Shown one piece after another: positions 1 through 7,598 of a stretch of 64,000 nt of DNA. Below the pieces are notes generated by a model. It saw only the letters and a program-made list of their open reading frames with translations. It was not told the DNA's origin and made no database searches. Numbering within the stretch: position 1 is the first letter of the stretch; every line of letters begins with the position of its first letter. This DNA is from Filimonas sp. (GTDB lineage: Bacteria > Bacteroidota > Bacteroidia > Chitinophagales > Chitinophagaceae), in the NCBI GenBank assembly GCA_017306865.1, contig JAFKHH010000016.1, positions 186,001 to 250,000 on the forward strand, in the 5' to 3' direction. Both the position numbers and the translations under genes were made by a program.

Positions 1-706
1 GGGAGTTGGTATTGATCTTTGTTACCAGGTCAGCATTTATTTTCTTTGAATTGATGTACCGCGTTTTATTATAGTCAAGGTCAAGTGAATCTACATGAAG
101 ATGGCTTGCCAGGTCAAACACCGCTTTCGCCAGGTCACCTTTACCCAAATAGTTCGCCCCTTTGGCATTTATAAACAGTGGTATAGATTTATCATCATAC
201 ACAATATCTGTTTTATCTATCTGTATGCGTTCTATTTTTAGCGATGCACTGCTTGAGTCTGCAGGATTAGCTACATGTGCTGTAGTATCCGACTTATATA
301 CGTTGTAATTCGGGTTCCCTTTTTCATCTACTAAAATGTGGATATAACCCTGGGTAAGGTATATCTCATTTATCGTGATGCTTTTGGAAAACACGCTTCC
401 TAAACCGATACCAAATGACAGCTCATTTGTTTTAACTAACGTGTCTTTCTCAAATGGGGCAGACCCTTTGAGTGAACAGTCGTACAATGTAAGTGTAAGG
501 GAAGGGAAGTGTTTAAAGAAGGACAAACGTGCTTTAGAAAAGTTCAGTTCACCATTAATGCTTTTATTCGTCCACACCTTTATTTTGTCAGAAACAAAGC
601 CGGGAAAAATGTAAGGTAAAGTGAAAATAATGATCAATATCGATATGATCGTAATACCGATAACCTTTCCGGTTTTCCAAATAATCCTGCCAATGCCATT
701 TTTCAT
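1..706 (-). CDS. AsmA-family protein, N-terminal part (cut by window edge)
   Basis: The reading frame starts at the ATG on 704-706 and stays open to the left edge, so about 235 codons are seen and the C-terminus is missing. A short basic start is followed by one hydrophobic segment (about residues 13-32), then a soluble region containing FFKHFPSLTL and a DEKGNPNYNVYK stretch, both typical of Bacteroidota AsmA-like proteins. These are inner-membrane-anchored periplasmic proteins linked to outer-membrane assembly or lipid transport; the exact role here is unknown. An AACATTTG sequence upstream (724-731) is one base from the -7 consensus. Confidence 0.75.
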   Translation of the reverse strand, partial: MKNGIGRIIWKTGKVIGITIISILIIIFTLPYIFPGFVSDKIKVWTNKSINGELNFSKARLSFFKHFPSLTLTLYDCSLKGSAPFEKDTLVKTNELSFGIGLGSVFSKSITINEIYLTQGYIHILVDEKGNPNYNVYKSDTTAHVANPADSSSASLKIERIQIDKTDIVYDDKSIPLFINAKGANYLGKGDLAKAVFDLASHLHVDSLDLDYNKTRYINSKKINADLVTKINTNS

Positions 707-780
707 CAGGTAGTATGTATTTTCAAATGTTTCGGGGACAATAATATAATGAATTTAAGGAATAGTCAATAGTGTAGAGA

Positions 781-1524
781 TTAGTTTTTCTCAAATAACC
801 ACCACATTCTACGCCTGTTTTTCACTTTATAGTTCACCGATATATATTTTCCAATATGAGCGATAGCCTCATCTATATCATCTGTCAGTAATACAAGTTT
901 CATATCGTCGGGAGAAATAGTTCCCTGGTCAGCCATATCGTTCATATAATCCATTAATGGCTTGTAATATTCCACCCCGTATAACACAATAGGGAAGTCA
1001 TTGATCACTTTCGTCTGTACCAGGGTCAGCGTCTCAAAAAATTCATCCATAGTACCAAATCCCCCCGGCATGATGACGAATGCGTAAGAATATTTTACCA
1101 GCAATACTTTTCTTACGAAGAAGAACTGGATATTAATAGACTTATGCAGGTAGGGGTTTGGCTGTTGCTCGTGCGGCAGCACAATGTTAACACCTACAGA
1201 CGCTCCATTGTTTTCAAAAGCGCCCTTATTGGCAGCTTCCATAATTCCGGGACCTCCGCCCGTCATGGTAACAAGGCCCATTTCAGCAATGCGCTTGCCA
1301 AACTCTACAGCAGCTTCGTAATAAGGATGCCCTGATTTGAAACGTGCGGAGCCAAAAACGGTAATACATGGGCCCAGGAAATGCAGGTTTCTAAAGCCTT
1401 TGATAAATTGCCAGAAAACCTTCCAAACGAAGCCCAGCTCATATATACGTAGCTTGGGGCCATCCAGGTACACGTCCGTTCTTGCAGGAATAATGCGTGT
1501 TGGGGGTACATTAGTATTCGTCAT
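781..1524 (-). CDS. LOG-family (TIGR00730) Rossmann-fold protein
   Basis: A 247-residue protein of the LOG / lysine-decarboxylase-like family. Some members are cytokinin riboside 5'-monophosphate phosphoribohydrolases, which release a base from a nucleotide. The signature motifs GGGPGIMEAA (about residue 90) and PGGFGTMDE (about residue 150) are both intact. The frame extends upstream to 1578, but the ATG at 1522-1524 is preferred: it follows a near-consensus -7 box (TACTTTTA, 1531-1538) and the extension has no family similarity. The gene is divergent from exonuclease III. The substrate in this organism is not known. Confidence 0.88.
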   Translation of the reverse strand: MTNTNVPPTRIIPARTDVYLDGPKLRIYELGFVWKVFWQFIKGFRNLHFLGPCITVFGSARFKSGHPYYEAAVEFGKRIAEMGLVTMTGGGPGIMEAANKGAFENNGASVGVNIVLPHEQQPNPYLHKSINIQFFFVRKVLLVKYSYAFVIMPGGFGTMDEFFETLTLVQTKVINDFPIVLYGVEYYKPLMDYMNDMADQGTISPDDMKLVLLTDDIDEAIAHIGKYISVNYKVKNRRRMWWLFEKN

Positions 1525-1590
1525 AGAATATAAAAGTACGAGATAATACCAATCTGTTGCATTACTTTGCAAATACAAAATTTTACTACC

Positions 1591-2358
1591 GTGCGTATCA
1601 TTTCTTATAACGTAAATGGCATCAGAAGCGCTATTACAAAAGGTTTTACAGAATGGTTAAAATCTGATCCGGCAGATATTATATGCCTGCAGGAAACAAA
1701 AGCGCATAAGGATAATGTAGACTACGCGTCTATAGAAAAACTGGGGTTTGAAACATATTGGTTTTCGGCGGTGAAAAAGGGGTACAGCGGTGTAGCTGTA
1801 TTTACAAAGATAAAACCGGACAATGTGTTTTATGGCAACGGTATTATGCAAAGCGACGCGGAAGGCCGGGTAATCAGGCTCGACTTTGGCGATGTAACAC
1901 TGATCAATGCATACTTCCCTTCGGGAACAAGCGGCGATGAGCGGCAGACGTACAAATATCAATGGCTGAATGAATTTGCCGAGTATCTCTCTGCATTACA
2001 AAAAACAAGACCTAAGCTGGTGATCTGTGGTGATTATAACATTGCACACCAGGAAATAGACATTCATGATCCGAAGGGAAATAAAAAATCTTCCGGCTTT
2101 TTACCAGAGGAACGCGATTGGCTGACAAAGTTTTTGGAGAGTGGTTATGTGGATACATTCCGTCACATACGCCCTACAGAAGCGCATCGCTATAGCTGGT
2201 GGAGCCAGCGTTTCCCAAGTGTACGCCTGAATAACAAAGGCTGGCGTATAGATTACATCACCGTTACAGGCAGCCTGAGAGACAAGATCGTTGACGCAGA
2301 AATTTATCCTGACGTAAAGCACAGCGACCATTGTCCAATTTATTTGGAACTGAAATAA
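1591..2358 (+). CDS. xth: Exodeoxyribonuclease III
   Basis: An endonuclease/exonuclease/phosphatase-fold AP endonuclease of base excision repair, which cuts 5' of abasic sites and trims 3' ends. Family motifs are present in order: SYNVNGIR at the N-terminus, LQETK, GDYNIAH in the middle, and SDHCP near the C-terminus (metal and catalytic residues). The GTG at 1591 is chosen because it gives the usual start (MRIISYNVNGIR). An upstream TTG at 1567 overlaps a probable -7 element (TACTTTG, 1563-1569), so translation from it is unlikely. About 255 residues, normal for the family. Just after the stop lies a heptad repeat array. Confidence 0.95.
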   Translation: MRIISYNVNGIRSAITKGFTEWLKSDPADIICLQETKAHKDNVDYASIEKLGFETYWFSAVKKGYSGVAVFTKIKPDNVFYGNGIMQSDAEGRVIRLDFGDVTLINAYFPSGTSGDERQTYKYQWLNEFAEYLSALQKTRPKLVICGDYNIAHQEIDIHDPKGNKKSSGFLPEERDWLTKFLESGYVDTFRHIRPTEAHRYSWWSQRFPSVRLNNKGWRIDYITVTGSLRDKIVDAEIYPDVKHSDHCPIYLELK

Positions 2359-2361
2359 TAT

Positions 2362-2418
2362 CGTGAATCGTCAATCGATAATCGTGAATTCACGTTTGCC
2401 GTTTCACGACTCACGTTT
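2362..2418. repeat. Heptad array, GTGAATC family
   Basis: Tandem seven-base units of the form GTnAATC (GTGAATC, GTCAATC) followed by inverted copies (TTCACG, TCACG), between xth and the DUF4286 gene. Related arrays lie at 4383-4402, 6412-6440, 13813-13840, 23762-23790 and 37040-37100. The inverted copies could form a weak hairpin. Confidence 0.8.
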
Positions 2419-2436
2419 AAAACATCGTACATATTT

Positions 2437-2742
2437 ATGCTTATTTATAACGTCACTACAAAAATTGATTGGCAGATACATGATCTGTGGAGAGAATGGA
2501 TGCTGAATGAGCATATTCCATTGGTATTGGGTACCGGGTGCTTCGTAAAACATCAATTCGTTCGCATACTGGAGATAGACGAAACAGAGGGACCAACGTA
2601 TGCAATACAGTATTATACGGAAAGCAAAGCACAATATAATCGCTATAATGAACTATATGCAGCCGCATTAAGACAATCTGCACTTGACCTTTGGGGAGAC
2701 AGAATTATCTCTTTTCACTCTCTTATGGACATTGTGAATTGA
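2437..2742 (+). CDS. DUF4286 family protein
   Basis: A 101-residue soluble protein that starts MLIYNVTTKIDW and ends in a conserved SHSLMDIVN-like tail; the whole length matches the DUF4286 family as I know it from Bacteroidota. No catalytic motif is visible. The fold resembles small dimeric ferredoxin-like proteins, but that is inference. It follows xth with an array between them and precedes HU by 300 bases. Function unknown. Confidence 0.8.
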   Translation: MLIYNVTTKIDWQIHDLWREWMLNEHIPLVLGTGCFVKHQFVRILEIDETEGPTYAIQYYTESKAQYNRYNELYAAALRQSALDLWGDRIISFHSLMDIVN

Positions 2743-3042
2743 GTGTGGAAATTTAAATAGATTCATTTTGCAGATCAGCAAACTATTGTATATTCTTTCA
2801 AATATACAGCAACAAAGGGTTTCAGCGTGACACGCCTGAAACCCTTTGTACATCTATGTTTCACGCGATTGCAGCAGTAAGATGTGAAGACATTTATTTT
2901 ACACAATGTGCTGAAATGCCTATGTACAGTGACATACAGCATGTTATCAAATTGCGAAAGTTGTATAAAAAATATTTTGTTGCTATGGAAAAGCGAATAA
3001 ATTTGTCGCACTTTAATAAATAACAAGCTAAAAGATAACACT
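2743..3042. other. 300-base gap: strong hairpin plus HU promoter
   Basis: No coding signal was seen. A hairpin at 2812-2849 has a 14-bp perfect outer stem (CAAAGGGTTTCAG against CTGAAACCCTTTG) and an inner CGTG/CACG stem with one bulge. It lacks a T tract on the plus side, so it is either a rho-independent terminator of low quality or a REP-like palindrome. The HU promoter occupies the right end. Confidence 0.7.
2976..3005 (+). promoter_or_regulatory. Promoter of the HU gene (Bacteroidota type)
   Basis: TTTG at 2976-2979, an 18-base spacer, then TAAATTTG at 2998-3005, a perfect match to the -33 TTTG / -7 TAnnTTTG consensus. Transcription would start near 3012, giving a leader of about 30 bases before the ATG at 3043. 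This is one of the clearest promoters in the window. Confidence 0.8.
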
Positions 3043-3312
3043 ATGAACAAAGCTGAATTGGTGGCAAAACTTGCCGAAGATGCAGAAATCACAAAGACAC
3101 AAGCAAACGCTGCTCTTGACTCTTTCATCGAAGCAGTAACTAAAACTTTGAAAGGCGGCGGTAAAGTTACCTTAGTAGGTTTTGGTACATTCTCAGTTTC
3201 TAAGCGTGCTGCTCGTACAGGCCGTAACCCTCAGACTGGTGAAGCAATCAAAATCAAAGCTAAAAAAGTTGCCCGCTTCAAAGCTGGTAAAGAATTATCT
3301 GCTAAGATCTAA
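3043..3312 (+). CDS. HU-family DNA-binding protein
   Basis: An 89-residue histone-like protein that bends DNA as a dimer and compacts the nucleoid. The N-terminal helices ([20 protein letters not shown]) are followed by the beta-arm signature [18 protein letters not shown], with the DNA-intercalating proline at the arm tip. Length and sequence are those of the main chromosomal HU. The gene has its own strong promoter and a rho-independent terminator, so it is probably highly expressed and monocistronic. Confidence 0.97.
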   Translation: MNKAELVAKLAEDAEITKTQANAALDSFIEAVTKTLKGGGKVTLVGFGTFSVSKRAARTGRNPQTGEAIKIKAKKVARFKAGKELSAKI

Positions 3313-3331
3313 GGATTCTAAGCAACCGAAT

Positions 3332-3363
3332 AAAAAAGCAGAAGAAAAATCTTCTGCTTTTTT
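3332..3363 (+). terminator. Rho-independent terminator of HU
   Basis: A perfect 13-bp stem (AAAAAAGCAGAAG against CTTCTGCTTTTTT) with loop AAAAAT, 20 bases after the HU stop, ending in a T tract. Confidence 0.9.
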
Positions 3364-3438
3364 ATTGGCAATAGTTGAAGGAATTTTCGCATTTTTGCAG
3401 CCTGTAACGATTTTTTTAAACGTTTAAAAAGCAACATT

Positions 3439-3546
3439 ATGGGCAGAGGTGATAAAAAAACCAAAAAAGGTAAAATCTTTAAAGGTTCTTACGGCAAAAG
3501 CCGCCCCGCTAGACCAGCTAAGAAAGCAGCTGAAAAGAAAGCGTAA
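3439..3546 (+). CDS. 30S ribosomal protein THX
   Basis: A 35-residue, very basic protein (MGRGDKKTKKGKIFKGSYGK at the N-terminus, then an RPAKKAAEKKA tail). The MGRGDKKTxxGKIF start followed by GSYG is the hallmark of bacterial THX (bS31), a small protein that sits in the head of the 30S subunit. Two alanine/lysine-rich repeats lengthen the C-terminus compared with the 26-residue Thermus protein. It lies downstream of the HU terminator, so it needs its own promoter; CATTTTTG at 3390-3397 is a possible -7 box. It is easily missed because of its size. Confidence 0.9.
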   Translation: MGRGDKKTKKGKIFKGSYGKSRPARPAKKAAEKKA

Positions 3547-3580
3547 GGATATCAAAACTGAAAATTTGATTGTTTCAATA

Positions 3581-3627
3581 GTTTCAAAGTTTCAATGTTT
3601 CATAATGAAACACTGAAACTTTGAAAC
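3581..3627. terminator. Long palindrome between convergent THX and pdxH
   Basis: A 23-base arm (3581-3603) matches the reverse complement of 3605-3627 at 22 of 23 positions, with a one-base centre. The arms are made of degenerate GTTTCAAA-type octamers. Placed between two convergent genes, it probably acts as a terminator in both directions. Related octamer arrays are at 52404-52540 and 61850-62095. Confidence 0.7.
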
Positions 3628-3647
3628 GCTGAAACTCAGTTCCTCTT

Positions 3648-4295
3648 TTACGGTGCTAATCGCTCTATCTTCCAGCTATTATCACTTTGTTTGGTGTACA
3701 AGATCCTGTCATGCAGGCGGTTACTTCTTCCCTGCCAAAACTCCACTTCCACAGGCTGTATTACATATCCACCCCAGTGTTCCGGCCTTGGTATATCAGT
3801 TTCAAACTCTTTTGTGTATTTGTCAATATTTGCATCCAATACTTCACGTCCGGCAATCACCTCACTTTGTGGTGAAGACCATGCGCCAACGCGGCTGCCC
3901 GGAGGTCGCGAGTAAAAATATTCATCGCTGTCTGCTGCACTTACTTTTGCTACTGTACCGGTTATGCGCACCTGCCTTTCCAGCTCTTTCCAGAAAAACA
4001 CAAGTACAGCGTGCGGGTTTTCTGCTATTTCTTTTCCTTTATGGCTATTGTAATTGGTAAAGAATACGAAGCCTTTATCATCATAACTTTTCAATAAAAC
4101 AATGCGCGCAGCAGGTATGCCTTCTTTAGATGCAGTAGCCAGTGTCATCGCATTTACTTCATCAATCTCGCTTGCAAGGGCTTCCTTCCACCAGGTAGCG
4201 AACTGCGTTATGGGTTCATTGGCTACATCGGCTTCGTTTAATGTCTTCTGTTTATAATCCGTTCTTATAGCGGCTATTGAGGCATTTATCGACAT
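3648..4295 (-). CDS. pdxH: Pyridoxamine 5'-phosphate oxidase
   Basis: A 215-residue FMN flavoenzyme that oxidises pyridoxine or pyridoxamine 5'-phosphate to pyridoxal 5'-phosphate. Diagnostic stretches are NAMTLATASKEGIPAARIVLL, the FMN-binding FFTNYNSHKGKEI, YFYSRPPGSRVGAWSSPQS and the C-terminal VEFWQGRSNRLHDR, which is the family signature. The ATG at 4293-4295 is chosen over an in-frame start 16 codons upstream because it gives the usual N-terminus (MSINASIAAIRTDY). A TAACTTTG -7-like box lies upstream at 4320-4327. Confidence 0.96.
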   Translation of the reverse strand: MSINASIAAIRTDYKQKTLNEADVANEPITQFATWWKEALASEIDEVNAMTLATASKEGIPAARIVLLKSYDDKGFVFFTNYNSHKGKEIAENPHAVLVFFWKELERQVRITGTVAKVSAADSDEYFYSRPPGSRVGAWSSPQSEVIAGREVLDANIDKYTKEFETDIPRPEHWGGYVIQPVEVEFWQGRSNRLHDRILYTKQSDNSWKIERLAP

Positions 4296-4341
4296 AGAAA
4301 ATGATTTTAAAGTACACAGCAAAGTTATTCTCTCTCTAAAC

Positions 4342-4371
4342 AATAAAAGCTGCCAAAAAGCAGCTTTTATT
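4342..4371 (-). terminator. Terminator downstream of pyrH
   Basis: A perfect 12-bp stem (AATAAAAGCTGC against GCAGCTTTTATT) with loop CAAAAA. On the minus strand it ends in TTTTATT, about 100 bases after the pyrH stop. It also lies just upstream of pdxH and insulates the two genes. Confidence 0.8.
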
Positions 4372-4467
4372 TGAATATTATTCGTGAATCGATAATCGTG
4401 AAGTCCACCCCAATTACATCATACATTTAACATCGTACATCCCTTGTATTTTGTAATTAGTACTTAT

Positions 4468-5187
4468 TTAGCTTACCAGCGTGCCCACATTCATACCTTC
4501 CACTACCTGTAACAGGTTGCCAGGTTTGTTCATGTCAAACACGATGATCGGTAATTTATTTTCCATGCACAGTGTGAACGCTGTCATGTCCATTACTTTC
4601 AGGTTGTTGCTGATACACTCCTGGAAAGTGATTTTTTCGTAACGCGTAGCAGTCGGATCTTTTTCAGGATCTGCTGTGTAAATACCATCTACACGCGTTC
4701 CTTTCAGGATCACATCTGCTTTTATTTCTATCGCACGCAGGGAACCTGCTGTATCTGTTGTAAAGTATGGGTTACCTGTACCAGCACCGAATATTACTAC
4801 ACGGCCTTTTTCCAGGTGTCTTATAGCTTTACGGCGTATATATGGTTCTGCTATCTGCTCCATTTTAATGGCGCTCTGCAAACGCGTATAAACGCCTATT
4901 TTTTCCAGCATAGCCTGCATAGCCATACCATTGATCATAGTTGCCAGCATGCCCATGTAGTCGCCATGCGCTCTTTCTATACCACTTTCGTTTTCGTTCA
5001 TACCACGGTAAATATTACCACCGCCTATCACGATCGCTACCTGTACCCCCAGGTCTGTTACCAGTTTAATGTCATTTGCATATTGCTCTATAATGCTCGC
5101 GTCAAATGGGTCAAAACCGTTACCTGACTGGCCTATGAGCGCCTCTCCTGAGAGTTTTAAAAGAATACGTTTGTACTTAGGAAGCAT
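4468..5187 (-). CDS. pyrH: UMP kinase
   Basis: A 239-residue amino-acid-kinase-fold enzyme that phosphorylates UMP to UDP, the entry to UTP and CTP synthesis. Motifs: [12 protein letters not shown] at the N-terminus, [44 protein letters not shown] and the uridine/ATP region [17 protein letters not shown]. The ATG at 5185-5187 gives the normal N-terminus; the 36-codon extension above it crosses an AT-rich repeat and is rejected. In many bacteria pyrH follows rpsB-tsf; here kynA on the other strand separates them. Confidence 0.96.
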   Translation of the reverse strand: MLPKYKRILLKLSGEALIGQSGNGFDPFDASIIEQYANDIKLVTDLGVQVAIVIGGGNIYRGMNENESGIERAHGDYMGMLATMINGMAMQAMLEKIGVYTRLQSAIKMEQIAEPYIRRKAIRHLEKGRVVIFGAGTGNPYFTTDTAGSLRAIEIKADVILKGTRVDGIYTADPEKDPTATRYEKITFQECISNNLKVMDMTAFTLCMENKLPIIVFDMNKPGNLLQVVEGMNVGTLVS

Positions 5188-5253
5188 GGAGTGTGATTGA
5201 AAGATTAAAGTAGATTTCCGGTTGCAAATAACCTCATTTTTCTGCGAATTTGA

Positions 5254-5340
5254 AAATTTGAAAATATACAAACCAGAAAATGGGGAAAACTGCAAGAATC
5301 CTTTAAATATTCACCTCTATTTTCAAATTTTCAAATTAAC
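5254..5340. repeat. Inverted TTTGAAAA-type array between divergent pyrH and kynA
   Basis: Units of TTTGAAAA at 5257-5275 are mirrored by TTTTCAAA units at 5322-5337. It lies between the divergent starts of pyrH and kynA, so here the array is in the promoter region rather than at gene ends. Confidence 0.65.
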
Positions 5341-5367
5341 TTATTCTCACACTTAATAACGAGTCAT

Positions 5368-6417
5368 ATGGAAAGAAAGCCTGTCTATTACGGAGATTAC
5401 CTGCAGGTAGATACTTTATTGAACAGTCAGCACCCGGTAAGTTTTGAACCCGGCAACAGTCCTGCGCACGATGAGATGCTGTTTATCATCATTCACCAGG
5501 CGTATGAACTTTGGTTTAAGCAGATTCTCTTCGAGGTAAATGCAGTGAATACAACCATGCAGCAACCCGCTATTAATGATAACACGCCGGAGCTGCAAAC
5601 GGTTGTACACAGGCTGAACCGTGCAGTAACTATACTGAAGCTGCTGGTACACCAGATAGATGTAATGGAAACGATGACGCCTATGGACTTTCTTGATTTC
5701 CGTGACCTGCTGCGCCCGGCATCCGGCTTTCAAAGCTGGCAGTTTAAAACACTGGAAGCCAAACTAGGGCTACGCTTTGAAGACAGGCATGGCCAGGAAT
5801 ATTATACCTCTCAATTAAAACAGGCCGAAGTACACATTATTAAAGACGCCGAACATGGTCGTTCTCTTTTATCATTAGTAAATGAGTGGCTGGAGCGTTT
5901 TCCTTTTTTTGAAAATGAGAAAGCATGGCAGGCATTTAAAGGTGGGCATACAGAAAATGGTATCCACCCTTATTGGGCCACGTACAAGCAACTATATGCA
6001 AGCGGACTTGCGGAAGCAGAAAAGGGAAATCTGGAAGCGTTTAACCGCATTTTTATTGAAGGCAAACAAGATGGACAATTATCAGCCAAAGCAAGCCGTG
6101 CTGCTTTATTCATTATGCTATACAGAGGCTATCCTATTTTGCACTTACCATTTGAATTATTGAATGTCTTACTGGAAATAGATGAGCAGTTGAGTACGTG
6201 GCGATACAGGCATATGAACATGGTGCATCGCATTATCGGTACACGTATTGGCACAGGTGGAAGTTCCGGAAAAGATTATTTAAAAGCAGCACTCGACAAA
6301 CATTACATCTTTAAAGAAATAGCCCAGCTAACCAGTTTCCTCATTGAGCGAAGAAGATTGCCCGAATTGCCGGAAGGATTGATACAACACCTGACGTTTG
6401 CAAAAGAAGAAGCGTGA
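5368..6417 (+). CDS. kynA: Tryptophan 2,3-dioxygenase
   Basis: A haem enzyme that opens the indole ring of tryptophan to N-formylkynurenine, the first step of the kynurenine pathway. The N-terminal YGDYLQVDTLL and the haem-pocket segment HDEMLFIIIHQAYELWFKQI (residues about 34-53) are diagnostic, as is DFRDLLRPASGFQSWQF. At 349 residues it is longer than the common bacterial form of about 280, but this length occurs in Bacteroidota. No other kynurenine genes are nearby. Its TGA stop lies within a GTGAATC-type heptad array. Confidence 0.95.
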   Translation: MERKPVYYGDYLQVDTLLNSQHPVSFEPGNSPAHDEMLFIIIHQAYELWFKQILFEVNAVNTTMQQPAINDNTPELQTVVHRLNRAVTILKLLVHQIDVMETMTPMDFLDFRDLLRPASGFQSWQFKTLEAKLGLRFEDRHGQEYYTSQLKQAEVHIIKDAEHGRSLLSLVNEWLERFPFFENEKAWQAFKGGHTENGIHPYWATYKQLYASGLAEAEKGNLEAFNRIFIEGKQDGQLSAKASRAALFIMLYRGYPILHLPFELLNVLLEIDEQLSTWRYRHMNMVHRIIGTRIGTGGSSGKDYLKAALDKHYIFKEIAQLTSFLIERRRLPELPEGLIQHLTFAKEEA

Positions 6418-6517
6418 ATCGTCAATCGAAAATCGTGAATGGCATTTACTGTTTTACAGTTTGTACTTAGTACTTTGTATTTCGTACTTATTATTTACAT
6501 CGTACATCTACCATCAT
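6412..6517. repeat. Two adjoining heptad arrays after kynA
   Basis: GTGAATC-type units at 6412-6440 (these include the kynA stop), followed at about 6458-6510 by GTACTTA-type heptads (GTACTTA, GTACTTT). Two unrelated families sit side by side in front of a conventional terminator. Confidence 0.75.
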
Positions 6518-6522
6518 ACATA

Positions 6523-6548
6523 GAAAAAGGGCCTTGCGGCCCTTTTTC
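6523..6548. terminator. Bidirectional terminator between kynA and tsf
   Basis: An 11-bp perfect stem (GAAAAAGGGCC against GGCCCTTTTTC) with loop TTGC. The A tract on one side and T tract on the other let it end transcription from both convergent genes. Confidence 0.88.
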
Positions 6549-6570
6549 ACTTATGCTATGCATAATATAA

Positions 6571-7404
6571 TTAACCTAAAGCAATACGTTTGAATTCGAT
6601 TACTTTCAGGTCTTTGTCTACAGATTTCAGGTAAGCTTCTACACTCACACCGCCATCTTTAACGAAAGGCTGTGCCATCAAAGTTTGTTCTTTGAAGAAT
6701 GAGTTCAATTTACCTTCAGCAATTTTAGCGATCATGTCGTCTGTTTTACCAGCCATTTTAGGATCAGCCTTCATTGTGTCTACTACGATCGCTCTTTCAC
6801 GTTCGATAGTTTCAGCAGAGATGCTATCAGCATCTACAGCCAGTGGGTTCATTGCTGCAATCTGCATTGCAACGTCTTTACCAGCTTCGCCAGCTTCTTT
6901 GTTGAAACCAACTAATACACCCATACGGTTTGCACCGTGAATGTAAGATGCTACGAAAGGAGCTTCTACTCTTTCGAAACGGCTAACACCGATTTTTTCA
7001 CCGATAGCAGCTAATTTGTCGTTGATCAGGTCAGCAACTTTAGCGCCATTGATCGTTACTTCATTCAGCTCTTCAGCAGATTTTACATTATTCTCGATAG
7101 CTGCGTCTGCAATGCTTTGAGCAAATGCAACGAAGTCAGCATTTTTAGATACGAAGTCAGTTTCGCAGCTAATGCAAACTACTATACCTGCTTTGTTGTC
7201 AGCAGTAGTTTTTGCCAATACCACACCTTCTTTCGCTTCACGGTCGCTACGTTTAGCAGCTACTTTCTGGCCTTGTTTACGTAACCAGTCAATAGCAGCT
7301 TCAAAATCACCATTTGTTTCAGTCAATGCTTTACGACAATCCATCATACCAGCACCTGTGGTCTGACGCAATTTATTAATTTCTGCGGCTGTAATCTGAG
7401 CCAT
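6571..7404 (-). CDS. tsf: Elongation factor Ts
   Basis: A 277-residue guanine nucleotide exchange factor for EF-Tu. The UBA-like N-terminus ends in the signature LRQTTGAGMMDCRKAL, followed by the core dimerisation domain with CETDFVSKNADF. The ATG at 7402-7404 is used; an upstream in-frame start would translate a repeat array. It is the last gene of the rplM-rpsI-rpsB-tsf operon and ends before a strong terminator. Confidence 0.97.
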   Translation of the reverse strand: MAQITAAEINKLRQTTGAGMMDCRKALTETNGDFEAAIDWLRKQGQKVAAKRSDREAKEGVVLAKTTADNKAGIVVCISCETDFVSKNADFVAFAQSIADAAIENNVKSAEELNEVTINGAKVADLINDKLAAIGEKIGVSRFERVEAPFVASYIHGANRMGVLVGFNKEAGEAGKDVAMQIAAMNPLAVDADSISAETIERERAIVVDTMKADPKMAGKTDDMIAKIAEGKLNSFFKEQTLMAQPFVKDGGVSVEAYLKSVDKDLKVIEFKRIALG

Positions 7405-7408
7405 AATA

Positions 7409-7436
7409 ATTTGAAATTTGAGATTTGGAATTTGTA
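7409..7436. repeat. ATTTGAA heptad array in the tsf leader
   Basis: Four consecutive seven-base units of form ATTTGnn (ATTTGAA, ATTTGAG, then two more), ending four bases from the tsf start codon. Same family as 8514-8590, 23872-23915, 54780-54812 and 56660-56690. Confidence 0.75.
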
Positions 7437-7517
7437 TTGATGAACCAGTACGATTCAATCTGCAAAGGAAAGACAGAACAGTTACTCCTGTATTTCCGTT
7501 ATATGATATTAAAGTAA

Positions 7518-7587
7518 AATTGCTGAATTGATAAATTGTTCTATTGCCGGTAGCCCGACAATTTAACCATATAACAATTCAGCAATT
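7518..7587 (-). promoter_or_regulatory. Hairpin between rpsB and tsf
   Basis: AATTGCTGAATTG (7518-7530) pairs perfectly with CAATTCAGCAATT (7575-7587). The region between holds further AATTGTT-type units. Inside an operon, such a structure could lower read-through into tsf or protect the rpsB mRNA 3' end; that is inference. Confidence 0.55.
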
Positions 7588-7598
7588 ATTATCTTAAA

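Noticed and set aside
375-614. Plus-strand ORF of 79 codons
   Set aside because: It lies wholly opposite the minus-strand AsmA-like gene, which has a coherent membrane-anchored protein sequence.
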